Assembly: GCF_030403745.1 (NCBI RefSeq)
Contig: NZ_JAQMWP010000016.1
Coordinates: forward strand, 62,001-126,000
Source of the DNA: Streptomyces sp. S.PB5
GTDB taxonomy: Bacteria > Actinomycetota > Actinomycetes > Streptomycetales > Streptomycetaceae
Length of the DNA stretch: 64,000 nucleotides
Direction of reading: 5' to 3'
Position numbers and translations under genes: made by a program. Below the pieces are notes generated by a model. The model searched no databases. It had not been told where the DNA came from and saw only the letters and a list, made by a program, of their open reading frames with translations. Below are positions 1 through 8,103 of this stretch, one piece after another (within the stretch, counting starts at the first letter, position 1; every line of letters starts with the position of its first letter).

Positions 1-1
1 T

Positions 2-136
2 CTGCTTGCCCAGTTCGGCAGCGACAGCGACGCGAAGATGACCTGGGGCGAGGAGGGCGCCCTGTACTGGCTCATCCGCTCCGAGGACCTCGCCGCCCGC
101 CGATTCGGCGAGGCACGGCTCATCTTGCAGGGCTAG
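2..136 (+). CDS. C-terminal end of a DUF1963 (YwqG-like) protein, partial
   Basis: Only the last 44 codons are in the window, read from base 2 to the TAG at 134-136. The tail has the pattern 'SDSD..MTWGEEGALYWLIRSEDL' followed by 'RRFGEARLILQG', which resembles the C-terminus of DUF1963/YwqG proteins, where a WGD-G-LYFWI-ED-L stretch precedes a final 'LxLQ'. The function of that family is unknown. The call rests on a short tail. Confidence 0.6.
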   Translation: MLAQFGSDSDAKMTWGEEGALYWLIRSEDLAARRFGEARLILQG

Positions 137-183
137 CACACGTAGATCGTGCTCATGTTGGGGCCGCCACCTGCTCGGTTGCG

Positions 184-642
184 GTGGTGTGCTGGGGAGC
201 GGCTCTCGTGACTGTGCCGCTGCTGGTCAGGGCGGCCGGGGTCGGCTGGGAGGGGTGCAGGGTGCCGGCGTCGGTTCTGAGGGCGGCGGCAACGCCGGCC
301 GATGTGATGCGGGCGCGGGCGGAGTCGGCGACGAGCCTTCCAGCTCCGTTGGTGGCACTGTGGAGCGTGCGGGACGGCCTTCTCACAGAGTCCGGTGGCG
401 CGGTGTACTCGGCGGGGGCATCGGCGAACGCAACGCCCCTTACGAAGTCGCGCAGTACGCGCCAGGTTTCCTGCTCGTCGGCGATGACGGTGGTGGCCGG
501 GGGATTCCTCCTGCGTGCCGATGACCCCGACTCCGCTGTTTTCTCCTCCGGTCTGGGCGATCTGGACCCTGCGGACTTCGAAGTTGTGTCCGCGGATTTC
601 GCGTCCTGGATCGAATCGCTGCGTCCTGCCCCTTCCTGCTGA
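184..642 (+). pseudogene. SMI1/KNR4-like protein gene broken by two frameshifts
   Basis: Three stretches typical of SMI1/KNR4 proteins lie in order but in two frames. 'SLPAPLVALWSVRDG' (about 340-385) is in the frame of base 184. 'GERNAPYEVAQYAPGFLLVGDD' (about 423-490) is in another frame. 'LLRADDPDSAVFSSGLGDLDP', ending 'DFASWIESL' (about 508-630), returns to the first frame. A one-base loss near 390-420 and a one-base gain near 497-510 would explain this. SMI1/KNR4 proteins are often immunity proteins of contact toxins; no toxin gene is visible here. The start codon is not clear. Two sequencing errors are an alternative to real decay. Confidence 0.6.
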
Positions 643-957
643 CAAAGGGCGGGGCGGCACCCGCCGGGTTGACTCGCCGCGTTTGGCCGCTCGACATCCA
701 CGACGACCCGGCGGCCACATGAGCACGATGGATGATCGCTCCGTCGGGAATCGACAGCGAGGTCGTCCGTCAGGAAGCATCGGCCGCACACCACACGCAG
801 GCACCGCACGACCGCGATCTGACCCGGCATCGACGTGGATCAGGGTTGCCCGGAGGTCAGTTCGGACCCGTTGCCGGTCAAGGCCCGGGACCGCCGCGAG
901 TACGGAGCGGCAGGTCCGTGAAGCTACGTAATACGGTACGGGCATTCGCTGCGGGGC
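643..957. other. Gap without a recognised gene
   Basis: Open frames exist on both strands, but none has a recognisable domain or a convincing ribosome binding site, and their composition is Arg/Pro/Gly-rich as expected of antisense reading in GC-rich DNA. I see nothing functional here between the two broken genes. Confidence 0.5.
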
Positions 958-1133
958 GCGTGCACGCGCTGGACAGGGCGCCGGCCTTCACGGACAGCGC
1001 GATCGCCAGCACCAGCATCATCAGCCAGACCGCGGGTCCGGCGAGGTCGTGGAAGCGGCGCACCGTCTCCATGCCCTTGCTGATGATGAGCAGCTGGGCG
1101 GCCCAGACGCCGAGGCAGCACAGCTACGACGGC
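957..1133 (-). pseudogene. Internal fragment of an NCS1 cytosine/purine permease
   Basis: On the minus strand, about 1133 down to 980 reads 'LCCLGVWAAQLLIISKGMET' and continues 'VRRFHDLAGPAVWLMMLVLAIALSVKAGAL'. This matches the region between two membrane helices in NCS1-family cytosine/purine/allantoin permeases, where a 'WAAQ...I...G.E..R...D.AGP' motif is typical. There is a stop upstream and the match ends downstream, so only about 55 of roughly 450 codons remain. No start or RBS is evident. Confidence 0.6.
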
Positions 1134-1240
1134 AGCGGCCTCAACACCCAGAAGTGGCACCTTCCCTTGTAGCCGACGGATTCACAGCACACCTCCGGTT
1201 GCCGGCGGCACCCGCGAAATCTGCGGGTGCCGCCCGCTGG

Positions 1241-1948
1241 TCATCGTCTGTTCACCTGCTCGGTCAGCTTCCCCTTGCGGAGGGTGAGTATGCGGTCGGA
1301 CTGGGTGGCCAGTTGCTGGGAGTGGGTGACGACGACCACGCACTTGTTCTGTTCGTGGGCAAGGTCTCGGAAGGTGTCGATAATGCCCTGGGCGGTGTCC
1401 TCGTCGAGATTTCCGGTGGGTTCGTCGGCGAAGAGGATGTCGACGTCGCAGGCCAGTGCGCGGGCGATGGCGACGCGCTGCTGCTGGCCGCCGGACAACC
1501 TCATGACGCTGCGGGTGGCCATCGACTTGTCCAGTCCGATGTCGTCCAGCAGGCGAAGGGCGCGAGCCTTGCGGCTGCCCTGGACGGGCCGGACGCCGGT
1601 GATCTCCATGGCGCAGACGACGTTCTGCAGGGCCGTCATATAGGTGAGGAGGTTGTACTGCTGGAAGACCGTGGCGACGTGCTTGTTGCGATAGCGCCCC
1701 AGGCCCAGCTCCTTGAGGTCCCGGCCTTCGAAGCTGATGGTGCCGCTCGTAGGGGTGTCGAGGCCGCTGGCGAGGCTGAGGAGGGTGGTCTTGCCGCTGC
1801 CGGAGGGGCCCAGAATCGTGTAGAACGTACCGCGTTCGAAGGTGTGGTCGATGTCCCGGAGGACCGTGGTCCGGCGGCGCTGATCCGAGTACGTGTGGCT
1901 GACCCGGTCGAGACGGAGGACGGGCGGGGTCGCGGTGGCGTTGGTCAT
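1241..1948 (-). CDS. ABC transporter ATP-binding protein (MacB/LolD type)
   Basis: A 235-residue nucleotide-binding subunit for the two FtsX-type permeases encoded just upstream on the same strand. Walker A GPSGSGKT is at about 47-54, the Q-loop glutamine near 96, signature LSGGQQQR at 151-158, Walker B ILFADEP at 171-177 and the switch histidine at 209. This layout fits the MacB/LolD/FtsE group, which powers mechanotransmission or efflux of peptides and antibiotics rather than uptake. It is the last gene of the three-gene minus-strand set; the permease stop is 6 bases upstream of its ATG, so translation is probably coupled. Substrate unknown. Confidence 0.93.
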   Translation of the reverse strand: MTNATATPPVLRLDRVSHTYSDQRRRTTVLRDIDHTFERGTFYTILGPSGSGKTTLLSLASGLDTPTSGTISFEGRDLKELGLGRYRNKHVATVFQQYNLLTYMTALQNVVCAMEITGVRPVQGSRKARALRLLDDIGLDKSMATRSVMRLSGGQQQRVAIARALACDVDILFADEPTGNLDEDTAQGIIDTFRDLAHEQNKCVVVVTHSQQLATQSDRILTLRKGKLTEQVNRR

Positions 1949-1954
1949 GGCGGG

Positions 1955-3325
1955 TCACTTGCCGTTCGTGAGGATGGATCGGGGGTTGAGGCGCAGCACG
2001 GAGGCTGCCGGGATCGCTGCGGCGAGCAGGCCGATCCCGAGTCCGGCGCCGCCGACGGTGGCGAGGTGCGCGGGCTCGAGCACCACCGTGATCCTGTCGA
2101 CGGGATCGGCGTTCTCGACCGGCCGGTCGTCGGGGTCGATGCCCTCGCCGACGCCGGTGCTGCCCGGAGGGGGCGGCTGCCAGGCGTCGATCTTCCGCTG
2201 GGCCGAGGCGGCTTCCCTGCCGAGCAGTGACTGTCCCGCGCTCTGCGTCAGTCGCGGAGCGAACACGGACCCGAGCACGATGGCCAGGGCGGCCACGGCT
2301 GTGACCTCCAAGGCCTGCTGGGTGATGAGCTTCCACTTCTTCTCGCCCAGGGACAACAGCACGCCGTACTCCCTGCGGCGCTGCTTGACGGCGAGGTTGA
2401 CGAGGAGGGCGAGGACAGCGGCGCCCGCGAGGCCGATCAGCCACATGGCGAGGGTGGCGGTGGAGCCGATGCTCTTGAGCGGTCCGGTCATCTGCTGCAC
2501 GGCCTTGTCGTTGACGTCGAGCTTGAAGCCCTCCAGCGCGGCGCCGGCCAGCCTTTCGGCTTCGTCCCTGAACGCCTCCTGGTCATCGGGGTCCCTGAGG
2601 AGGAAGCTGGCACGGGTGATCTGCGGGGCCCCGCCGGTGGTGCCGAGGGTGGCGAAGCCACCGACAGTGCCGTAGATCATGTTGGCCGGGTTGACGCCGT
2701 ACTCGGGTTCCAACTCGGTGCCGGGGCGCGGGTCGCGGAAGATGCCGGCCACGGTGAACCGCCCCGTCGTCTTCTCGTCGTTTCCCGTCAGGGTCACCTC
2801 GTCGCCGGGCTCGAGGCCGTTCTTCCCGGCCAGGCGCTCCTCGATCAGGATCCGCTTGGTGTCCTTGTCGGCGGCAGTCAGGTGCTTGCCGGAGAGAAGC
2901 CTGAACTTCCCGCTGCGGAAGTCGGTGAGCAGTGAGGAGTCGAGGAGGCCGATACCCGCGGTGCCGCCGGGTCCCATGGAGCCCTCCCCACCGTCGGTGA
3001 CGAGTCCGACGTCTCCTTTGAGGAGCACCCGGTCCCACATGGAGTAGGTGTACTTCTCGACTTGGGTCAGCTCGCCGAGCTTTTCGACCACCGCCGAGTC
3101 GATCGTCGGGGCTTGGCCCACGCTTCCCTGAGCCTGCGGATCCATGACGAGAGTGACTTCTGCACCTACCGCCTTTTCGGCGTCCAGCTCGGCCCGGGCG
3201 GTCGCCGCGTTGATCAGTACGCCCGCCAGCACCATGAGGGAGATGACCAGGAACGTGGCGAAGGTGATCAGCGTGCGGCCCTTACGGGCCCACAGACTGA
3301 GACCTGCGCGTTTGACGAAGTTCAT
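1955..3325 (-). CDS. FtsX-family ABC transporter permease 1
   Basis: A 456-residue membrane protein starting at ATG 3325 ('MNFVKRAGLSLWARKGRT'). One N-terminal helix (about residues 18-40) is followed by a large extracellular MacB-like domain of about 250 residues and three C-terminal helices, with 'EYGVLLSLGEKKWKLI' between the first two, as in FtsX permeases. The end 'LRLNPRSILTNGK' parallels the neighbouring permease ('LRLHPRSILAGSE'), so the two are paralogues that probably pair with the ATPase. A longer in-frame opening upstream runs into the neighbour and is not the true start. Confidence 0.9.
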   Translation of the reverse strand: MNFVKRAGLSLWARKGRTLITFATFLVISLMVLAGVLINAATARAELDAEKAVGAEVTLVMDPQAQGSVGQAPTIDSAVVEKLGELTQVEKYTYSMWDRVLLKGDVGLVTDGGEGSMGPGGTAGIGLLDSSLLTDFRSGKFRLLSGKHLTAADKDTKRILIEERLAGKNGLEPGDEVTLTGNDEKTTGRFTVAGIFRDPRPGTELEPEYGVNPANMIYGTVGGFATLGTTGGAPQITRASFLLRDPDDQEAFRDEAERLAGAALEGFKLDVNDKAVQQMTGPLKSIGSTATLAMWLIGLAGAAVLALLVNLAVKQRRREYGVLLSLGEKKWKLITQQALEVTAVAALAIVLGSVFAPRLTQSAGQSLLGREAASAQRKIDAWQPPPPGSTGVGEGIDPDDRPVENADPVDRITVVLEPAHLATVGGAGLGIGLLAAAIPAASVLRLNPRSILTNGK

Positions 3326-3357
3326 GAACAAGGGCTTTCTGGGTTCGGGCCGGCGGC

Positions 3358-4629
3358 CTATTCGCTGCCGGCCAGGATCGAGCGGGGGTGCAGGCGGAGG
3401 ATCCCGAGGCCCGGGACGACGGTGGAGAGCAGACAGATACCGAGGCCGAGGCCAGCGACTTTTCCCACGTCGGTGGGATCGACGCGCACCGTGGAAGGTG
3501 CGACTTCCGCGTCCGCCACCCCCGCCGCCACGGTGTTTGGCTGCGGGCGGTCCAGCAGGGCAGCGCCCACGGACGGGCCGGCGACATGCCCCGTCAGTGC
3601 GGCGACGGCGACTGCGGGCAGGCACACCACCGCGGCCTCCACGACGTGCTGCAAGACGAGCTTCCACTTCTTCTCGCCCATCGACAGCAGCACTCCGAGC
3701 TCCTGGCGCCGCTCCCGGATCTGCAGCATCACGATCAGGCCGAGGATCAGGGCACCGGCAAGGGCGATGACCCAGACGATCAGGCCGGCGAAGGCGCCGA
3801 CCCGCTGAACGGGACGGACCTGGTCCCGGTACGCCTTGTCGTTCACGCGGAAGGTGAAGTCCCCAGTGCCGAGCAGCCTCTTCGCCTCGGCGTGCAGACG
3901 CTCGGCCTGCTCGGGCGAACCGATCTTGAAGACCGCTTCGTCGAGACCGGCCGCACCGCCACCGAGTCTCTGCCCCACGGACGTCGGTACATAGAGGGTG
4001 TTGCCGGGCAGTTCGTTCGACGGTGTCCACTGCGACGGGTCCGGCCTGGGGTCCTGGAACACGCCGAGGACCTTCACCGAGACCTGGTGCCTGCCATCGA
4101 CGGACCCCACCTGCACCGTGTCGCCGACCCTGAGGCCGTTGCTCGCGGCCAGGCGTTCCTCGATCACCGCGACCGCGCGGTCGACGTCCTGCGGAACGAT
4201 GCCCCGCCCGGAGGTGATCTTCGTCGATCCGTATGAGAAGGGCAGCAGCATGCCCAGGTCCCGCACACCTCGCAGCGCCAGCGGCCCCCCTGCACTCCCA
4301 TCACCCCGGTCTCCGCGCGACTTCGGCTCCGGTGGCACGAGCGGGTCGAAACCGTGCGCAACTGCGGTCAGCGGGAGCAGTGGGTTGTAGCGCGTCACGG
4401 GCGACCTGGAGCCGAGACGGTCCGCCACAGCCGAGGTCAGCCGCTTGCCCTCGATCGTCACGTCGACACCGATCGTGCGCTGCGCCTCGGCCGCCTGGCG
4501 TGCGGCGGCCGCCTCCAGCACGAACCCGCCGAGGAGCAGGCAACAGATCACGACGAAGATGCCGAGCAGGGCAGCGGTGCGGGATTTCCTGGCACGCAGG
4601 CTCATCCCGGCCCGCCTGACGAAATTCAT
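3358..4629 (-). CDS. FtsX-family ABC transporter permease 2
   Basis: A 423-residue paralogue of the next gene with the same plan: N-terminal helix (about 18-42), extracellular domain, three C-terminal helices and the loop 'ELGVLLSMGEKKWKLV'. It starts 'MNFVRRAGMSLRARKSRT', nearly the same as its neighbour, which suggests tandem duplication. It is the first gene of the ABC operon and faces the response regulator gene across about 130 bases. Such ABC/two-component pairs in Gram-positives often sense and export cell-envelope-active peptides; that role is inferred. Confidence 0.9.
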   Translation of the reverse strand: MNFVRRAGMSLRARKSRTAALLGIFVVICCLLLGGFVLEAAAARQAAEAQRTIGVDVTIEGKRLTSAVADRLGSRSPVTRYNPLLPLTAVAHGFDPLVPPEPKSRGDRGDGSAGGPLALRGVRDLGMLLPFSYGSTKITSGRGIVPQDVDRAVAVIEERLAASNGLRVGDTVQVGSVDGRHQVSVKVLGVFQDPRPDPSQWTPSNELPGNTLYVPTSVGQRLGGGAAGLDEAVFKIGSPEQAERLHAEAKRLLGTGDFTFRVNDKAYRDQVRPVQRVGAFAGLIVWVIALAGALILGLIVMLQIRERRQELGVLLSMGEKKWKLVLQHVVEAAVVCLPAVAVAALTGHVAGPSVGAALLDRPQPNTVAAGVADAEVAPSTVRVDPTDVGKVAGLGLGICLLSTVVPGLGILRLHPRSILAGSE

Positions 4630-4763
4630 GCGGCCAGTGGAGCAGGCGGTCCTTTGCAGGAGGATAAACGCGTTACAGCGGCATAAGGGGGGTCCGGGAC
4701 TGCGCCGGGTCCGACGCCGTCGTCCTTACACGACCGCAAACACGGCCTTGGTTTCATGGGGCC

Positions 4764-5426
4764 ATGAGAGTTCTGGTAGCTGAGGACCACCGCGTGCTCG
4801 CCCGCGCCGTCGCGGTCGGCCTGCGCCGCGAGGCGATGGCCGTCGACGTCACCCACACCGGCGACGCCGCCGAGCGGATGTGTCTGCTGACGGCGTACGA
4901 CGTCCTGATCCTCGACCGCGACCTGCCGGTCATGAGCGGCGACGAGGTGTGCAGGCGCCTGCGGGAACTCGCCGATCCCCCACGGATCCTCATGCTCACC
5001 GCGGCGGGCGACATCACCGACCGCGTCTACGGTCTGACCACTCTCGGCGCCGACGACTACCTGCCCAAGCCCTTCGACTTCAGCGAACTGGTCGCCCGAA
5101 TACGGGCGCTGAGCCGCCGGGCGCCCACCCCGCGGTCGCCCGTGATGCGGCACGGCGGCATCACGATGGACCCGTCGAGGCGCGAGGCGTCCATCGAGGG
5201 CCGCCCGCTGGCCCTGACACCCAAGGAGTTCGCCGTCCTCCACCTGTTGGTCGAGGCCCAAGGAGCCCCCGTCGCTCACGACGAGATCGTCCGCACCCTC
5301 TGGGACGAGCACCTCACCCCGCAGACCAGCGCGGTCCGCGCCACCGTCAGCCGACTGCGCGGCAAACTGGGGGACCCCGGCGTCATCACCGTCGACACGG
5401 GACAGGGGTACCGGCTGTGCGACTGA
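4764..5426 (+). CDS. OmpR/PhoB-type response regulator
   Basis: A 220-residue regulator. The receiver domain (1-115) has the acidic pair E7-D8, phospho-acceptor D51 ('LILDRDLP'), T79 and the conserved K102 ('LPKPFD'). The winged-helix output domain (about 125-218) ends 'VDTGQGYRLCD', as in PhoB-type proteins. It overlaps the sensor kinase gene by 10 bases (kinase GTG at 5417), so the two are translationally coupled. Facing the FtsX-type ABC operon, it is the likely controller of that transporter. Confidence 0.93.
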   Translation: MRVLVAEDHRVLARAVAVGLRREAMAVDVTHTGDAAERMCLLTAYDVLILDRDLPVMSGDEVCRRLRELADPPRILMLTAAGDITDRVYGLTTLGADDYLPKPFDFSELVARIRALSRRAPTPRSPVMRHGGITMDPSRREASIEGRPLALTPKEFAVLHLLVEAQGAPVAHDEIVRTLWDEHLTPQTSAVRATVSRLRGKLGDPGVITVDTGQGYRLCD

Positions 5427-6610
5427 GCCCTCGCGCGTTCCTCGGCCGGCTCCCCTTCCGCGCCCGTCTCGCCGCGACCATCTTCACCCTCTTCCTGCTC
5501 ACCGGCGTGGCTCTGCTCGCCTTCGTCGTCCTGCTCGCACGCCACGGGACGGCCCAGCAGGTTCAAGGCCTCGCCGTCAGATACGCGGACACGCCCGTCG
5601 GCTACGTCGCCCTCCATCCGTCCGCCCGCCCCGTGGAGTCAGGACCGACAACGCCCGGAACACGATGGGACACGGCCGAGATCCAGAAGATCGACCAGAC
5701 GATCCAGGCCGTGCAGGACACCGCCCTGGGCCAGATGGTCCTCTGGTCCGCCATCGGTCTGCTCTTCCTGGCCCTTCTGGCCGGGCTGGCAGGCTGGTGG
5801 CTGGCCGGCAGGGCCCTGCGCCCCGTCGCCTCGATGACCGAGACCGCGCGCCGCATCAGCGAGCAGAACCTGCACCAGCGCCTGGCCCTCACCGGCCCCG
5901 ACGACGAGTTGCACCGGCTCGCCGACACCTTCGACGCGGTACTCGACCGGCTGGAGAAGTCGTTCGACAGTCAACGCCGTTTCGTCGCCAACGCCTCCCA
6001 TGAGCTCAAAACGCCCCTCGCCGCCCAGCGGACCGCCCTGCAAGTCGGTCTCGCCGACCCGCTCCCCGACCACCTCACCGAAGTCCGCGACGACCTGCTA
6101 TCCACCAACCGCGAAGCCGAGCAACTCATCGACGCGCTGCTGCTCCTGGCCCGCAGCGACCGCGGACCGGCCGTGGCCGAGAGCGTCGACCTGGCCCTCG
6201 CCGCCCGGCTCGTCACCGTCCAACTCGCGCCACAGGCCGAACAGCGACAGGTGGACATCCGCGTCACGGCCGACACCCCCCTGACCGTCCGCGGTGACCC
6301 CGTCCTCCTACGCCACCTGCTCACCAACGTCATCCGCAACGCCGTCCAGTACAACCACCCCGGTGGCCATGTCCGGGTACGCGTGGAAGACCGCACCGTG
6401 ACCGTGGCCAACACCGGCCCGCACGTCCCCGCGCACCGGGTGCCGGACCTCTTCGAGCCCTTCCGCCGCCTCGCCCCCGACCGCACCGCCGACACCGGCC
6501 ACGGTCTCGGCCTGTCCATCGCCGCCTCCATCGCGTCGTCACATCACGCGGCCCTGAGCGCCGACCCCCGCCCCACGGGGGGACTGACGATCCGTCTGGA
6601 ATTCCCCTGA
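5417..6610 (+). CDS. Sensor histidine kinase
   Basis: A 397-residue membrane kinase starting at GTG 5417 inside the end of the regulator gene. Two helices (about 15-40 and 105-128) flank a short extracytoplasmic loop. A HAMP domain ('GRALRPVASMTETARRISEQ') leads to the H-box 'FVANASHELKTPLAAQ' with the phospho-histidine near residue 195. The catalytic domain has an N-box ('LLTNVIRNAVQYNHPGG') and a G-box ('DTGHGLGLSIAASIA'). It lacks an obvious sensor fold, as in short-loop kinases that read the state of a partner ABC transporter. Cognate to the preceding regulator. Confidence 0.92.
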   Translation: MRLSPRAFLGRLPFRARLAATIFTLFLLTGVALLAFVVLLARHGTAQQVQGLAVRYADTPVGYVALHPSARPVESGPTTPGTRWDTAEIQKIDQTIQAVQDTALGQMVLWSAIGLLFLALLAGLAGWWLAGRALRPVASMTETARRISEQNLHQRLALTGPDDELHRLADTFDAVLDRLEKSFDSQRRFVANASHELKTPLAAQRTALQVGLADPLPDHLTEVRDDLLSTNREAEQLIDALLLLARSDRGPAVAESVDLALAARLVTVQLAPQAEQRQVDIRVTADTPLTVRGDPVLLRHLLTNVIRNAVQYNHPGGHVRVRVEDRTVTVANTGPHVPAHRVPDLFEPFRRLAPDRTADTGHGLGLSIAASIASSHHAALSADPRPTGGLTIRLEFP

Positions 6611-6626
6611 CAGTCCTGCTCGGCCC

Positions 6627-7463
6627 TCACCCGGAATCCCCGTTCACCACGGCGAGTGCAGTGTCGCGATGGGCATCGTGCTCGGCGAGCCGGGCGACGA
6701 GCGATGCCCGCACGTCTTCGTAGGTGTCGGACCCGAGAGGAAGGCGCAGCGGCGTGGCTCCCGAGTCGACGAGATCGATCATGGCCTGGGTGATCTTGTG
6801 CGGGTCGTTCGGCAAGGGAAAGGCGCCCGACGCGATGGCACTCCGCACCTCACCCGCCGGGGTGTTCTCGTACTCCGGCAGCACAGGCGCGGTGTCGAGG
6901 GCGCCGGCGAATCCGGTCGGTGTCGCACCGGGTTCGACGATGGTCAGACCGATGCCGAACGGCGCGATCTCTTGCGCTACCGTCTCGCAGAATCCTTCGA
7001 TTCCCCACTTCGAGGCATGGTAGTAGCTGAAGTTCGGGTAAGTGGTCTGACCGCCGGCTGTGGACACCTGCACGATGCGCCCGTGTCCCTGGGCGCGCAG
7101 ATACGGCAGGGCCGCGCGGATGACGTGGATCGACCCGAGGAGGTTGGTGTCGATCACGCGTTGGATCTGTGCGTCAGTGGCCTCTTCCACCGAGGCGAAG
7201 ACGCCGTAGCCGGCGTTGTTGACGACCACGTCGATCGTGCCGAGCTCCTCGAAGGCATCAGCCACGACCCCGCGCACCTGCTCGGTGTCGGTGACGTCGA
7301 GCCGGGCTGGCCAGAGGCGGTCCCCGTACTGGGCGCGCAGGTCGTCCAGCGTCTCGGGCCGGCGTACGGTCGCGGCGACCCGGTCACCGCGGGCCAGCAG
7401 TTCCTCGGTGAGAAGACGCCCGAAACCGGAGGAAGTACCGGTGATGAACCATGTGGTTGACAT
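6627..7463 (-). CDS. Short-chain dehydrogenase/reductase
   Basis: A 278-residue classical SDR oxidoreductase. The cofactor motif TGTSSGFG is at 9-16, NNAG at 82-85 and the catalytic Y148-x3-K152 pair ('YYHASK') with an upstream serine at 134. ATG 7463 is preferred over upstream starts because AAAGGAG lies at the right distance before it. The gene faces a MerR regulator, and its promoter contains that regulator's likely operator, so expression is probably induced by a ligand or oxidant. The substrate cannot be told from the sequence. Confidence 0.92.
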   Translation of the reverse strand: MSTTWFITGTSSGFGRLLTEELLARGDRVAATVRRPETLDDLRAQYGDRLWPARLDVTDTEQVRGVVADAFEELGTIDVVVNNAGYGVFASVEEATDAQIQRVIDTNLLGSIHVIRAALPYLRAQGHGRIVQVSTAGGQTTYPNFSYYHASKWGIEGFCETVAQEIAPFGIGLTIVEPGATPTGFAGALDTAPVLPEYENTPAGEVRSAIASGAFPLPNDPHKITQAMIDLVDSGATPLRLPLGSDTYEDVRASLVARLAEHDAHRDTALAVVNGDSG

Positions 7464-7488
7464 GGCGCTCCTTTCATCGATGGCCGCC

Positions 7489-7519
7489 ACGCTAGGAGTT
7501 CAAGTCGACTTGAGGGCAA
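7489..7519 (-). promoter_or_regulatory. MerR-type promoter/operator for the SDR gene
   Basis: On the minus strand, TTGCCC (7519-7514) and TAGCGT (7494-7489) are separated by 19 bases. That overlong spacer is the hallmark of promoters activated by MerR proteins through DNA untwisting. The spacer contains the perfect 14-bp palindrome TCAAGTCGACTTGA (7500-7513). The divergent MerR gene starts 25 bases away, so the same site may also autoregulate it. Confidence 0.75.
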
Positions 7520-7537
7520 GCTCGTAAGGTGGTGAGC

Positions 7538-7963
7538 ATGACGAATGCCGAGAAATCCGTCCTGAGTATCGGCGAGGTCAGCGCACTCACCGGACTGCCC
7601 GCCCACATCCTGCGCTTCTACGAGCAGGAAGAGCTGCTCACCGCCGTACGGCGCAACGCAGCCGGACAACGTGTCTTCACCGAGGAGGACGTGGCCTGGC
7701 TCAAGGTGTGTGTGCAACTGCGCGCCTCCGGCATGCCGCTGCCGGAGATCCGCCGCTACGCCCGGCTTGCACAGGCCGGAGACGGAACCGTGCCGCAGCG
7801 TTTCGAGATCCTGCGGCGGCACGAGGCGAAGGTGCAACAGCAGGTGGCCGAACTCCAGGAAGCCCTCGGCATCATCCACACGAAGGTCGAGACCTACGCC
7901 CGGCACCTCGCGGCCGGCACGGCCGACGGGTTGTGGCGTGACGGCCCCGACTGCGAGCAGTGA
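7538..7963 (+). CDS. MerR-family transcriptional regulator
   Basis: About 141 residues from ATG 7538, with AAGG 8 bases upstream (a GTG at 7529 is possible but has a poorer site). The N-terminal winged helix is clear: 'LSIGEVSALTGLPAHILRFYEQEELL' followed by 'GQRVFTEEDVAWLKVCVQLRASGMPLPEIRRY'. A C-terminal coiled coil (about 90-125) provides dimerisation. There are no metal- or FeS-binding cysteine pairs, so it resembles the small MerR regulators that sit opposite an SDR or aldo-keto reductase gene and respond to electrophiles or small organics. It probably controls the SDR gene through the shared palindrome. Confidence 0.9.
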   Translation: MTNAEKSVLSIGEVSALTGLPAHILRFYEQEELLTAVRRNAAGQRVFTEEDVAWLKVCVQLRASGMPLPEIRRYARLAQAGDGTVPQRFEILRRHEAKVQQQVAELQEALGIIHTKVETYARHLAAGTADGLWRDGPDCEQ

Positions 7964-8103
7964 GGTCTGAGAGGTGAAATACCGGTCCCTGAGTCAGTGA
8001 CCCAGATCGCTGAGGTTCCCACGTATCATTCCCGCCCGACCCGCAACCCCCACCAAGGCCTTCGGACGTCTGTCGGAAAGGACGCCAAGCCCGCCCAGCG
8101 GCG

